Assembly (NCBI GenBank): GCA_023456995.1 | Contig: JAEWNU010000076.1 | Coordinates: forward strand, 1-11,293 | Direction: 5' to 3' | Length of the DNA stretch: 11,293 nt | DNA from: Bacillota bacterium | GTDB taxonomy: Bacteria > Bacillota > Clostridia > Oscillospirales > Ruminococcaceae | Shown here: one piece after another, positions 1 to 5,516 of the stretch | Layout: every line of letters begins with the position of its first letter | How positions within the stretch are numbered: position 1 is the stretch's first letter | Notes under the pieces: model-generated | What the model saw: only the letters and a program-made list of their open reading frames with translations | What the model was told of the DNA's origin: nothing | Database searches by the model: none | Position numbers and translations under genes: made by a program

Positions 1-324
1 CCCCTTGCATCGGCGGCAGAACAGGGGCTGGCGGCACCGGCGATGGTTTCAGTCTCTCCCACGCTGGCAGAGGGCATCGCTATCGGCGTTCCGATGCGCG
101 GCGAGGAGATTCTGGGCTATATCAAAAAGCACCAATGCAAGGTAATTCTCGCCCCTGAGGATAAAATCCTTGAGGCAAGAAGCGCATTGGCTAAAAAGGG
201 CATCTATTGCGAGCATACCACCGCCGCTAATTATGCGGCTTATCTGCATTATTGCACGCTTTACGGCAAAACGCCGGACAGTATTATTCCGATGTGCGGC
301 GCGGGTTTAAAGTCCGATCATTAA
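1..324 (+). CDS. Threonine synthase-like PLP-dependent enzyme, C-terminal part
   Basis: The reading frame is open from the first base of the window and stops with TAA at 322-324, so only about 107 C-terminal residues are visible. The segment VSPTLAEGIAIGVPMRGEEIL, the later LAKKGIYCEHTTAA and the terminal PMCGAGLK match the C-terminal lobe of fold-type II PLP enzymes. There an AEGI segment is followed by a helix, a GI(Y)xExT/SxA motif and a final GxGLK. This arrangement fits threonine synthase (O-phosphohomoserine to threonine) or a close relative better than threonine dehydratase, which usually carries an ACT domain. The PLP lysine and glycine-rich loop lie outside the window, so the exact substrate cannot be fixed. 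The gene ends 17 bases before a shared terminator and is convergent with citXG. Confidence 0.7.
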   Translation, partial: PLASAAEQGLAAPAMVSVSPTLAEGIAIGVPMRGEEILGYIKKHQCKVILAPEDKILEARSALAKKGIYCEHTTAANYAAYLHYCTLYGKTPDSIIPMCGAGLKSDH

Positions 325-335
325 AATGCAATAAT

Positions 336-371
336 AAAAAACGCCCTCGGAAACAATTCCGGGGGCGCTTG
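336..371. terminator. Shared terminator between PLP gene (+) and citXG (-)
   Basis: An 11-bp stem, CGCCCTCGGAA at 342-352 with TTCCGGGGGCG at 357-367, has one G-T wobble and an ACAA loop. On the minus strand it is followed by a run of T residues (336-341, then more T-rich sequence), so it is a strong terminator for citXG. On the plus strand the tail (CTTGCTTTC) is only weakly T-rich. Confidence 0.8.
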
Positions 372-427
372 CTTTCAACTAAAAAGACTATTGATGATAA
401 AATAAACATTAAGTATATAAAACTGGT

Positions 428-1771
428 CTATTCGCAGAGGAAATGCAGCATAAAAGTAATCGCCAAAAGGTCGGCGCAACCACCGGGGCTAATATTCTCG
501 GCAATAAAATCGGCGTCGAGTGTTCTGAGGACTGCCAGATCAGGGCGGGGCGTTTTTTCAAGCAGGGCGGAAAGCGCCTCCTGTAGCGACTTTTGCCGGG
601 CAACCCCCGCACGGGAGATGACGTTGGTATCGGTTGCCTTCGCCGCCAGATGAATCAGCGCAATTGCGCCCGCATCGTTGAGGCTATACCCCTCGGCCAG
701 CAGCGCTTTAAACACCGGCAGGCTGATGCCCCGCACGCTGGGGAAGCCCGCCGCCACCTCGCCGCGGATGCCCGCAATGCCAAATTGCGCATAGATGCGC
801 TCGCCCGCTGTCTGCGCGCCGGTGTATTCAATATTTTTTAAGTCGCTGGCTGTTTGCGCGCCAGTCATCTCGGCGCACAACAAACAGAGCCGCTCCGGTG
901 TGACGTTTCCTTCCGCCCAAAGCCGTCCCGCGGCGGCGCAGAGAATGCCCATCGAATAGATGGCGCCCTTGTGGGTGTTCACCCCGCTGGTCGCGCCAAA
1001 CATATCGCTTTCGGCACACTGACCGATGTAGCGCAGTGACCCAAAGAGCTGTTCGGGCGAAAGATCGCCGCTTCGTGCGCCCTTGAAAGCGCAGGCTTTA
1101 AAATACGGCGTCAGCGCTGTACTGCTGTCCACAAAGGTGAAGATATCCATGTCTCGGTGCGCACCGGCATTGGCGCGGTCAACAAGGCCGGGCTTGGGTG
1201 TGACACAGACTTCATACAGCAGGCTTTTAACCGCCAGTCCGGCGAGATAGTCGGCGGTCTCATTATCAAGATAATCGACGATAAGCTGCCTTGTCCGCTG
1301 CTCAATGGCATCGAGCCCGTGGCGGCGGCTGCGTGCGCAGGCGGCGGCCTGATCGTCGCAGATCAAACAGCGTCGGGGCGGTGCGCCAAAATCACTGCGC
1401 GAGAGTTTTTCACCCTCGGTATTGAGCACATCAATGTCGAAAAGCCGCGCGGCATCAAAGGCATCCTCAATCTGAACCATCATTTTTTTTATGGTGACGT
1501 CCGAAAAATCCACCGCCCAATAACCCTCAAGCCCGGTGTTGTAGTCAAATAGTGTGCGAAACAGAACCTTTGCGTTATGGCGGTGCAGCTGTTCATCTAT
1601 TAGCCGCACGCCCGCATTAAACAGGCGGTCGGCGCTTTCAAAGCGCTTGTTTTCGCCCGCAATATTCATCGTCAGGCAGATGAGCGGCGCGTTGTATTTT
1701 GAGAGCAATTCCTGCTGAAAGGCCGCCCGGCGTTCGCGTGCCAGCAACATCTCTTCAAGCTGTACCTTCAC
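428..1771 (-). CDS. citXG: Fused CitX-CitG: citrate lyase prosthetic group synthesis and transfer
   Basis: This 447-residue protein joins two enzymes that mature citrate lyase. Residues ~1-160 are CitX-like (apo-citrate lyase phosphoribosyl-dephospho-CoA transferase): they contain LTMNIAGENK, RLFDIDVL (109-116) and a GAPPRRCLICDDQAAACARS block (129-148). Residues ~165-447 are CitG-like (triphosphoribosyl-dephospho-CoA synthase): KPGLVDRANAGAHRDMD at 193-209 and GVNTHKGAIYS further on are characteristic. CitG makes the 2'-(5''-triphosphoribosyl)-3'-dephospho-CoA precursor from dephospho-CoA and ATP; CitX attaches it to the acyl carrier subunit CitD. A CitXG fusion is known from other bacteria, for example Haemophilus. 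The start is GTG at 1771, eight bases after GGAGG. No citC, citD, citE or citF is visible in the window, so the lyase it serves must be encoded elsewhere or outside the window. Confidence 0.9.
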   Translation of the reverse strand: MKVQLEEMLLARERRAAFQQELLSKYNAPLICLTMNIAGENKRFESADRLFNAGVRLIDEQLHRHNAKVLFRTLFDYNTGLEGYWAVDFSDVTIKKMMVQIEDAFDAARLFDIDVLNTEGEKLSRSDFGAPPRRCLICDDQAAACARSRRHGLDAIEQRTRQLIVDYLDNETADYLAGLAVKSLLYEVCVTPKPGLVDRANAGAHRDMDIFTFVDSSTALTPYFKACAFKGARSGDLSPEQLFGSLRYIGQCAESDMFGATSGVNTHKGAIYSMGILCAAAGRLWAEGNVTPERLCLLCAEMTGAQTASDLKNIEYTGAQTAGERIYAQFGIAGIRGEVAAGFPSVRGISLPVFKALLAEGYSLNDAGAIALIHLAAKATDTNVISRAGVARQKSLQEALSALLEKTPRPDLAVLRTLDADFIAENISPGGCADLLAITFMLHFLCE

Positions 1772-1807
1772 TTATTCGTCCTCCCGAACTGATATGTAGC
1801 ACTACCT

Positions 1808-1836
1808 ATCTTAACGGCAAGCGGCGGGCACGTCAA
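1808..1836 (-). promoter_or_regulatory. Promoter of citXG
   Basis: Read on the minus strand there is a -35 TTGACG (1836-1831), a 17-base spacer and a -10 TAAGAT (1813-1808). These are near-consensus vegetative sigma elements, placed 36 bases or more upstream of the GTG start. It diverges from the trpX leader promoter about 90 bases away. Confidence 0.65.
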
Positions 1837-1924
1837 GGCGCTGTCGATAAAGATGGATGAAATTTACCTTAAAAGAAGCATATTATTTAAAAAACCGCCA
1901 AATTTAAAAAAATTAAAAAGGGGC

Positions 1925-1953
1925 TTGCAAAATAAAAAGCAATGTGCTATTAT
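1925..1953 (+). promoter_or_regulatory. Promoter of the T-box leader and trpX
   Basis: TTGCAA (1925-1930), a 17-base spacer and TATTAT (1948-1953) form a good vegetative promoter in an AT-rich stretch. Transcription would begin near 1960, giving a leader of roughly 370 bases before trpX. Confidence 0.7.
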
Positions 1954-1994
1954 CACAACAATCAAATATCACAAAACCTTTGATGCGGAGATCA

Positions 1995-2250
1995 AACCGT
2001 GAGAAGCGCCTACAGAGAGTGGGGGGAGCTGAGAGCCCCGCGGAGAGCAGCATGGCAAATGGACCGCTGAGGGCGAGGTGAAAGGGCATTTTTAGGTGCT
2101 CGAGTACCCAAGACGCAAAGCCGACGTTACCGGCTGGAAATGTGTTGGCATTTCTGTAAGTGAGTGGGTCTGCTTTTGCAGATCAATTAAGGTGGCACCG
2201 CAGATTTTATAATCTGTCCTTAAACAGTGGTTTAAGGGCGGATTTTTTGC
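1995..2250 (+). ncRNA. T-box riboswitch leader, tryptophan (UGG) specifier
   Basis: The leader carries the standard T-box parts. A stem I base can form between 2005-2012 and 2093-2100 (AGCGCCTA with TAGGTGCT), followed by ACAGAGAG (2012-2019) and a GGGG...CCCC hairpin. AAATGGACCGCTGAG places a UGG codon at 2060-2062 in the usual specifier context. A small stem with a CGTTAC loop lies at 2119-2135, and stem III is GGTCTGC/GCAGATC at 2167-2184. The T-box core AAGGTGGCACCGC is at 2189-2201. The bulge TGGC (2193-2196) would pair with a tRNA ending GCCA, which fits the G discriminator usual in bacterial tRNA-Trp. The antiterminator pairs 2187-2192 with 2218-2223 and 2200-2206 with 2211-2217. Uncharged tRNA-Trp binding would stabilise it and allow trpX transcription. 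The stem I base is less certain than the 3' half. Confidence 0.9.
2211..2248 (+). terminator. Regulated terminator of the T-box leader
   Basis: A 15-bp stem (2211-2225 with 2230-2244, two G-U wobbles) with an AGTG loop is followed by further T residues to 2248. Its 5' arm is exactly the sequence used by the antiterminator, so the two structures exclude one another, as expected for T-box transcription attenuation. Confidence 0.9.
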
Positions 2251-2269
2251 TTTGCGGAGAAAAGTTCGC

Positions 2270-2332
2270 ATGAACACCGTGGCGCGCACCAACAGGCAGC
2301 GCTCTGTTTTTTTAAAAGGAGTAATACCATGA
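2270..2332 (+). CDS. Possible 20-codon leader ORF overlapping the trpX start
   Basis: ATG at 2270 opens 20 codons that end in TGA at 2330-2332, overlapping the trpX ATG as ATGA. GGAG at 2256-2259 lies ten bases upstream. The peptide contains RTNRQR and no tryptophan, so it is not a classical trp leader peptide. The trpX ribosome binding site lies inside it, so it could serve translational coupling, or it may be chance. No family is recognised. Confidence 0.2.
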   Translation: MNTVARTNRQRSVFLKGVIP

Positions 2333-3342
2333 AAAAGATTCTTGCATTCGCACTCGCCGCCATGATGGCCGTTATGACCGGCTGTGGTTCTGCGCCCGCC
2401 TCCTCTGCACCCTCCAGCGACTCCTCCGCTTCTTCGGAACAGGTCAACGAGGCAAAACAGGTTGTGATCGGCATCGTTCAGCCGATGGATCATCCGTCGC
2501 TGAATCAAATTCGCGAAACGATCATCGACGAGCTTGACGTGCTTGGGCTGACCGACTCGGTCAAGATTGAGTACCGCAATGCTAACGGCGACCCCTCGAT
2601 GCTGCCGACCATCATGAACGAGCTAATCGGAGGCGGCGTGGATATTCTCGTCCCGATTGCCACCGGAACCGCACAGGCCGCCGCTGCCGCAACCGACACG
2701 CTGCCTATCATTTTCTCAGCTGTGTCTAACCCTGTGGAAGCGGGTCTGGTCTCCTCGTTTGAAGCGACTACCGGGAACATCACCGGTGTTTCAAATGCCA
2801 TCGCCATTGAAGAAATTTTCGCGCTTGCCAAGGAACTGACCCCCAAAGTAAAAACCTTCGGCTTCGTCTATACAACCAGCGAAGTCAATTCCATGACTGG
2901 CATTAAGCGCGCCCGTGCCTACTGCGACGCAAACAAAATCCCCTATAAAGAAGCCGCTATCACCGGCGTGGGTGAGCTTCAGTCGGCGACGCAGTCGCTG
3001 GTGGGCAAAGTGGACGCCTTTTTCACCCCGAACGACAATACCATCGCCTCGGCTATTTCAATTTACATGCAGGTGGCAAATGATGCGGGCGTTCCGGTCT
3101 ATGTTGGCGCCGATTCCATGGTCGCTGACGGCGGACTTGCAACCGTTGGCATCGACTACACCGTGCTCGGCCGGCAGACTGCCCAGATGGTTGCGCGCAT
3201 CCTCAATGGCCAAACTATCGCCGAAAATCACGTTGAACAGGTCAAGGAATATGCCAAGATGATCAACATGGCTACCGCCAACCAGCTTGGCATCACCGTA
3301 CCCGACGCGCTCAAGGATGAGTTCGTAATTATAAAGGAGTAA
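2329..3342 (+). CDS. trpX: ABC transporter substrate-binding lipoprotein, TrpX family
   Basis: This 337-residue protein begins with a lipoprotein signal: MKK, a hydrophobic stretch, then VMTGC with Cys19 as the lipidation site. A Ser/Ala-rich linker follows to about residue 36. The rest matches the ABC_sub_bind family (PF04392): VVIGIVQPMDHPSLNQIR, GGGVDILVPIATGTAQAA, PIIFSAVSNPVEAGLV, GVSNAI and VDAFFTPNDNTI are typical blocks. The family includes TrpX, the binding protein of the T-box regulated TrpXYZ tryptophan importer. The substrate assignment to tryptophan rests on the upstream UGG T-box, not on the binding site itself. The start has AAAAGGAG seven bases upstream. No permease or ATPase gene follows in the window; a terminator begins about 20 bases after the stop. 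It may use a permease and ATPase encoded elsewhere. Confidence 0.88.
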   Translation: MKKILAFALAAMMAVMTGCGSAPASSAPSSDSSASSEQVNEAKQVVIGIVQPMDHPSLNQIRETIIDELDVLGLTDSVKIEYRNANGDPSMLPTIMNELIGGGVDILVPIATGTAQAAAAATDTLPIIFSAVSNPVEAGLVSSFEATTGNITGVSNAIAIEEIFALAKELTPKVKTFGFVYTTSEVNSMTGIKRARAYCDANKIPYKEAAITGVGELQSATQSLVGKVDAFFTPNDNTIASAISIYMQVANDAGVPVYVGADSMVADGGLATVGIDYTVLGRQTAQMVARILNGQTIAENHVEQVKEYAKMINMATANQLGITVPDALKDEFVIIKE

Positions 3343-3362
3343 TTTGCGAAAGATTACAAAAC

Positions 3363-3400
3363 AAAAAGCGCTGCCGAAAGCTTTTACGGCAGCGCTTTTT
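3363..3400. terminator. Bidirectional terminator between trpX (+) and LysM-CAP gene (-)
   Basis: A perfect 14-bp inverted repeat, AAAAAGCGCTGCCG at 3363-3376 and its complement at 3387-3400, surrounds a 10-base loop. It has T runs on both strands, so it ends both convergent genes. Confidence 0.92.
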
Positions 3401-3406
3401 ATTAAT

Positions 3407-4009
3407 TTATCCTATGAACATCTGAGTCCAGTAATTGCCGCTGGCCACATAGCCAACGCCTATCTGTGTAAAGGAGCTCTTAAGAATATTGGCGCGGTGC
3501 CCCGGGGAGTTCATCCAGCCGGTGACAACAGCCTGAGGTTTTCTATAACCCATAGCGATATTCTCGCCAGCGGTACGATAAGAAATGCCAAATTTGGTCA
3601 TCATGTCAAACGGAGAGCCATAAGTCGGGCTGGTATGAGAAAAATAGCCCTTGTCATGCATATCCTGAGATTTATAGCGTGCGACTCTCGAAAGCTCCCA
3701 ATTCATAGTGAGAGGTTTCAGGCCGTTGTTTGCACGTTCAATGTTGACCAGTCTGAGAACCTCGGTCTCGTAATCAGTGACGGTGTTTGAAACGGTTGGG
3801 ATTGAGAGCGCCTGACCCGGATAAATCATATTGGGGTCTTTAATCTGTGAGTTTGCCGCAATAATCTCACTGGTACCCACCTGGTACTTCATGGCGATTT
3901 TCCACATCGTGTCGCCTCTAACGACGGTATAAGTAGTAGCAGCATTTGCACCTACAGCCAGCATGGCTGCACACATTACGGCGGAAAGAAACATCGAAAG
4001 CTTCTTCAT
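3407..4009 (-). CDS. Secreted LysM-CAP (SCP-like) domain protein
   Basis: The 200-residue protein has a Sec signal peptide (MKK..., hydrophobic to ~20) with probable cleavage after ANA at residue 23. Residues ~26-71 are one LysM motif (YTVVRGDTMWKIAMKYQV ... NPGQ-like YPGQALSIP), which binds peptidoglycan. Residues ~83-198 are a CAP/SCP domain of the YkwD type: VNIERANNGL, YFSHTSP with His125, AGENIA with Glu149 and SPGHRANIL with His171 are the conserved pocket residues. The architecture resembles spore-coat and cell-wall proteins of the SafA/YkwD kind in Firmicutes, but its exact role is not set by sequence. The ATG has AGGAGG upstream (GGAGGAATAATAT). It lies downstream of a 29-codon gene on the same strand and is probably co-transcribed with it. 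Confidence 0.9.
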   Translation of the reverse strand: MKKLSMFLSAVMCAAMLAVGANAATTYTVVRGDTMWKIAMKYQVGTSEIIAANSQIKDPNMIYPGQALSIPTVSNTVTDYETEVLRLVNIERANNGLKPLTMNWELSRVARYKSQDMHDKGYFSHTSPTYGSPFDMMTKFGISYRTAGENIAMGYRKPQAVVTGWMNSPGHRANILKSSFTQIGVGYVASGNYWTQMFIG

Positions 4010-4041
4010 ATATTATTCCTCCTGTTGTTCAGTATGCAAGC

Positions 4042-4064
4042 GGCCGGCGCTTTTGGCACCGGCC
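4042..4064 (-). repeat. Intercistronic hairpin between small peptide gene and LysM-CAP gene
   Basis: GGCCGGCGC (4042-4050) and GCACCGGCC (4056-4064) form a 9-bp GC-rich stem with one wobble and a 5-base loop. No T run follows on the minus strand, so it is more likely an RNA-processing or stability element than a full terminator. It could lower expression of the LysM-CAP gene relative to the small peptide. Confidence 0.6.
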
Positions 4065-4078
4065 ATAAGGTCTAACGC

Positions 4079-4168
4079 TTAGTTACCCCAATTCAGGCAC
4101 TGACCAAGCATTTGCAACAGAGCGCTACAGTCCAAAGAACCGCCGCTGAAAGAGAAGCAATTAAACAT
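4079..4168 (-). CDS. 29-residue three-cysteine peptide
   Basis: ATG at 4168 opens 29 codons ending in TAA at 4081-4079. AAGGAGGT (4183-4176) lies eight bases upstream, one of the best ribosome binding sites in the window. The peptide starts MFNCFSFSGG and ends QCLNWGN. Its cysteines are at positions 4, 14 and 24, an exact spacing of ten residues, with a short hydrophobic SALLQML segment between the last two. It has no signal peptide. It precedes the secreted LysM-CAP gene by 69 bases on the same strand. No family is recognised. A spore or envelope peptide, a metal-binding peptide, a bacteriocin-like peptide or a leader ORF are all possible. Confidence 0.6.
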   Translation of the reverse strand: MFNCFSFSGGSLDCSALLQMLGQCLNWGN

Positions 4169-4183
4169 TGCAGTTACCTCCTT

Positions 4184-4499
4184 GTTAGATTTGCCTTGCA
4201 AGTGCATTTACAGGTTAACAAAAGCGGCAATAAAAAGCAAATGTAATATCTAGTTTGTTACTAGGGATTAATTTTACAAGGACTTATTTACCAATTAAAG
4301 CCATAAAACATAAAAAATTAATAAAATTAAAACATTAAAATGTATTTTTTATGCTTTCAAATAAGTGCAAACGTTTTTGCTTGAACAACATGCACAAAAA
4401 CCAAAACATATATTATATCAATGGAAAACTGCACGCAAATATTTAGTCAAAAATCCTTCTTAAATCGGACTTCTTTGATTTTTAGATAGCTAAAAGGGC
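4184..4499. other. AT-rich intergenic region, no gene seen
   Basis: This stretch is very AT-rich and has no convincing coding frame on either strand. It should hold the minus-strand promoter of the small peptide gene, but I see no pair of elements good enough to call. A short hairpin CTAGT/ACTAG lies around 4251-4265 and a LacI-operator-like GCAAACGTTTTTGC at 4367-4380. Confidence 0.5.
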
Positions 4500-4502
4500 A
4501 AT

Positions 4503-4547
4503 AAAAAAATCCGGACTCTGGTTTAAAATCAGGTCCGAATTTTTTAA
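4503..4547 (-). terminator. Terminator of the XRE-superoxide reductase gene
   Basis: TCCGGAC with CTG (4510-4520) pairs with CAG GTCCGAA (4530-4539), extended by A/T pairs, with one mismatch and a bulge. On the minus strand it runs into seven T residues (4509-4503). It lies about 80 bases after the stop codon of the upstream minus-strand gene. Confidence 0.8.
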
Positions 4548-4626
4548 AAAAGGATGTTTCAAACAAGACTTTGTGCAATATTTTTGAGTTCCAGCTTAAA
4601 AAAATACAAAAAGTGCCATTAGAAAA

Positions 4627-5208
4627 TTAGCTGTTTATAAATAAACCATGCTTATTGCAATAAAAATAAAGCTTTCCGTCAAAAGCCAGCGGCAAATTTA
4701 ACTGTGCATCCTGTTCGGGATAAAGCCTGACCATCGTCAGCCGGTTGCTGGCGAGATAGGCAACGAAGCTGATGAAATGCTCCTTGCTCATTTCGTGATT
4801 AAAAGTTACAAAGTACTGATTGTCGATAATTTCAATCTTAGCGGCGTGTGTACTGTCTGCGCGATGCGGCGTCAGCACCTCAAGCTTTCGTCCACAGCAC
4901 GAAATTTCGGCTGAGCCGGTGCTATTCACAATGCTGCCGCAGTTGGGGCAAACATAAAATTTTAATCGTTTCATATTTCCTCCATCAGTCGGGTTTTCAC
5001 TAATATCGCCCGCAAGAATACGCTCCACGTTTACACCTAGAATTTCTGAGAGCGCACCGAGCAGCGAAACGTCGGGGCAGCCTAAACCACGCTCCCACTT
5101 TGATATGGTTTTATCGCTTATATTCATCGCGTCTGCAATCTGCTTTTGAGTCAGGCCCTTCTCTTTTCTTAAAGATAAAATAAGCCCGCCCACTTTGCTG
5201 CAATCCAT
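4627..5208 (-). CDS. XRE-family HTH fused to desulforedoxin/superoxide reductase (HTH-Dx-SOR)
   Basis: Counted from the ATG at 5208 the protein has 193 residues. That ATG lies eight bases after GGAGG; the in-frame GTG at 5217 overlaps the ribosome binding site and is unlikely. Residues ~5-68 are a Cro/C1-type helix-turn-helix (LRKEKGLTQKQIADAMNIS, then KTISKWERG). Residues ~82-107 resemble the desulforedoxin-like N-domain of desulfoferrodoxin, with CPNC at 87-90 and CC at 104-105 as four Fe ligands. Residues ~115-193 resemble the superoxide reductase domain: His121, NHEMSKEH (His138, His144) and YCNKHGLF (Cys184, His187) align with the Fe(His)4Cys site. The Lys that usually precedes the first His (EKH) is replaced (STH). 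The fusion matches a known minor SOR class. It may sense superoxide or redox state and regulate transcription; its targets are unknown. Confidence 0.82.
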   Translation of the reverse strand: MDCSKVGGLILSLRKEKGLTQKQIADAMNISDKTISKWERGLGCPDVSLLGALSEILGVNVERILAGDISENPTDGGNMKRLKFYVCPNCGSIVNSTGSAEISCCGRKLEVLTPHRADSTHAAKIEIIDNQYFVTFNHEMSKEHFISFVAYLASNRLTMVRLYPEQDAQLNLPLAFDGKLYFYCNKHGLFINS

Positions 5209-5228
5209 GCGTTTCACCTCCGTTTAAC

Positions 5229-5258
5229 AATATACCATTCAAGCCGCTGCTTTTTCAA
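5229..5258 (-). promoter_or_regulatory. Promoter of the HTH-Dx-SOR gene
   Basis: On the minus strand TTGAAA (5258-5253), an 18-base spacer and TATATT (5234-5229) form a plausible vegetative promoter, with a TG two bases ahead of the -10. It lies just upstream of the GGAGG. The spacing leaves a very short leader. Confidence 0.5.
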
Positions 5259-5450
5259 TAAACGTTCCGTAGAGTTTTGCCCGTAAATAGAACAAAATTA
5301 TAATAATGGGCATCGGGATGACATCATTTTTATGGCTGTATTGATGATTATTTAAAATTTTCGTTACACACTCTAATGAATTGTATCTTCCTGCCAAAAG
5401 ATAACTATATAATTTTAACACTTTTATGATCGGATATTTTAAAAATAATG
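5259..5450. other. AT-rich divergent intergenic region, no gene seen
   Basis: This is the region between the divergent HTH-Dx-SOR and chemoreceptor-like genes. The only open frame (5239-5421, minus, GTG start) has no ribosome binding site and no recognisable domain, so I do not call it. Operators for the XRE regulator might be expected here, but no strong inverted repeat stands out. Confidence 0.5.
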
Positions 5451-5479
5451 TTTATTTTAGCGAAAAATGGTATTATAAT
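5451..5479 (+). promoter_or_regulatory. Promoter of the diacid-recognition/MCP gene
   Basis: A consensus -10 TATAAT is at 5474-5479. A weak -35 TTTATT (5451-5456) lies 17 bases upstream. The gene's AAGGAGGA is at 5503-5510, seven bases or fewer before the ATG at 5517. Confidence 0.55.
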
Positions 5480-5516
5480 GATCATTGACTATGTATTTGC
5501 TTAAGGAGGATTCATT

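Noticed and set aside
252..653. Plus-strand frame of 133 codons
   Set aside because: It crosses the PLP gene end and the terminator and then runs antisense to citXG; no domain is seen.
2086..2090. A glycine specifier (GGC/GGG) in GAAAGGGCAT as an alternative T-box reading
   Set aside because: The segment looks like the glyQS specifier region, but the UGG in AAATGGACCGCTGAG fits the common context better. It also agrees with the TGGC bulge and the TrpX-type gene.
3344..3790. Plus-strand frame starting with TTG just after trpX
   Set aside because: It runs through a perfect terminator at once and then lies antisense to the LysM-CAP gene. Its first codons are considered only as a possible scar.
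4367..4380. GCAAACGTTTTTGC resembling a LacI-family or catabolite operator
   Set aside because: The half sites are unequal (CAAACG against CGTTTTTG) and it departs from the catabolite-response consensus near its end. It lies far from any mapped promoter, so I do not call it.
5208..5217. GTG at 5217 as the start of the HTH-Dx-SOR gene
   Set aside because: The GTG is part of the GGAGGTG ribosome binding site itself; the ATG at 5208 has ideal spacing.
5239..5421. 60-codon minus-strand frame in the divergent region
   Set aside because: It has a GTG start without a ribosome binding site, covers the promoter region of the HTH-Dx-SOR gene and has no recognisable features.
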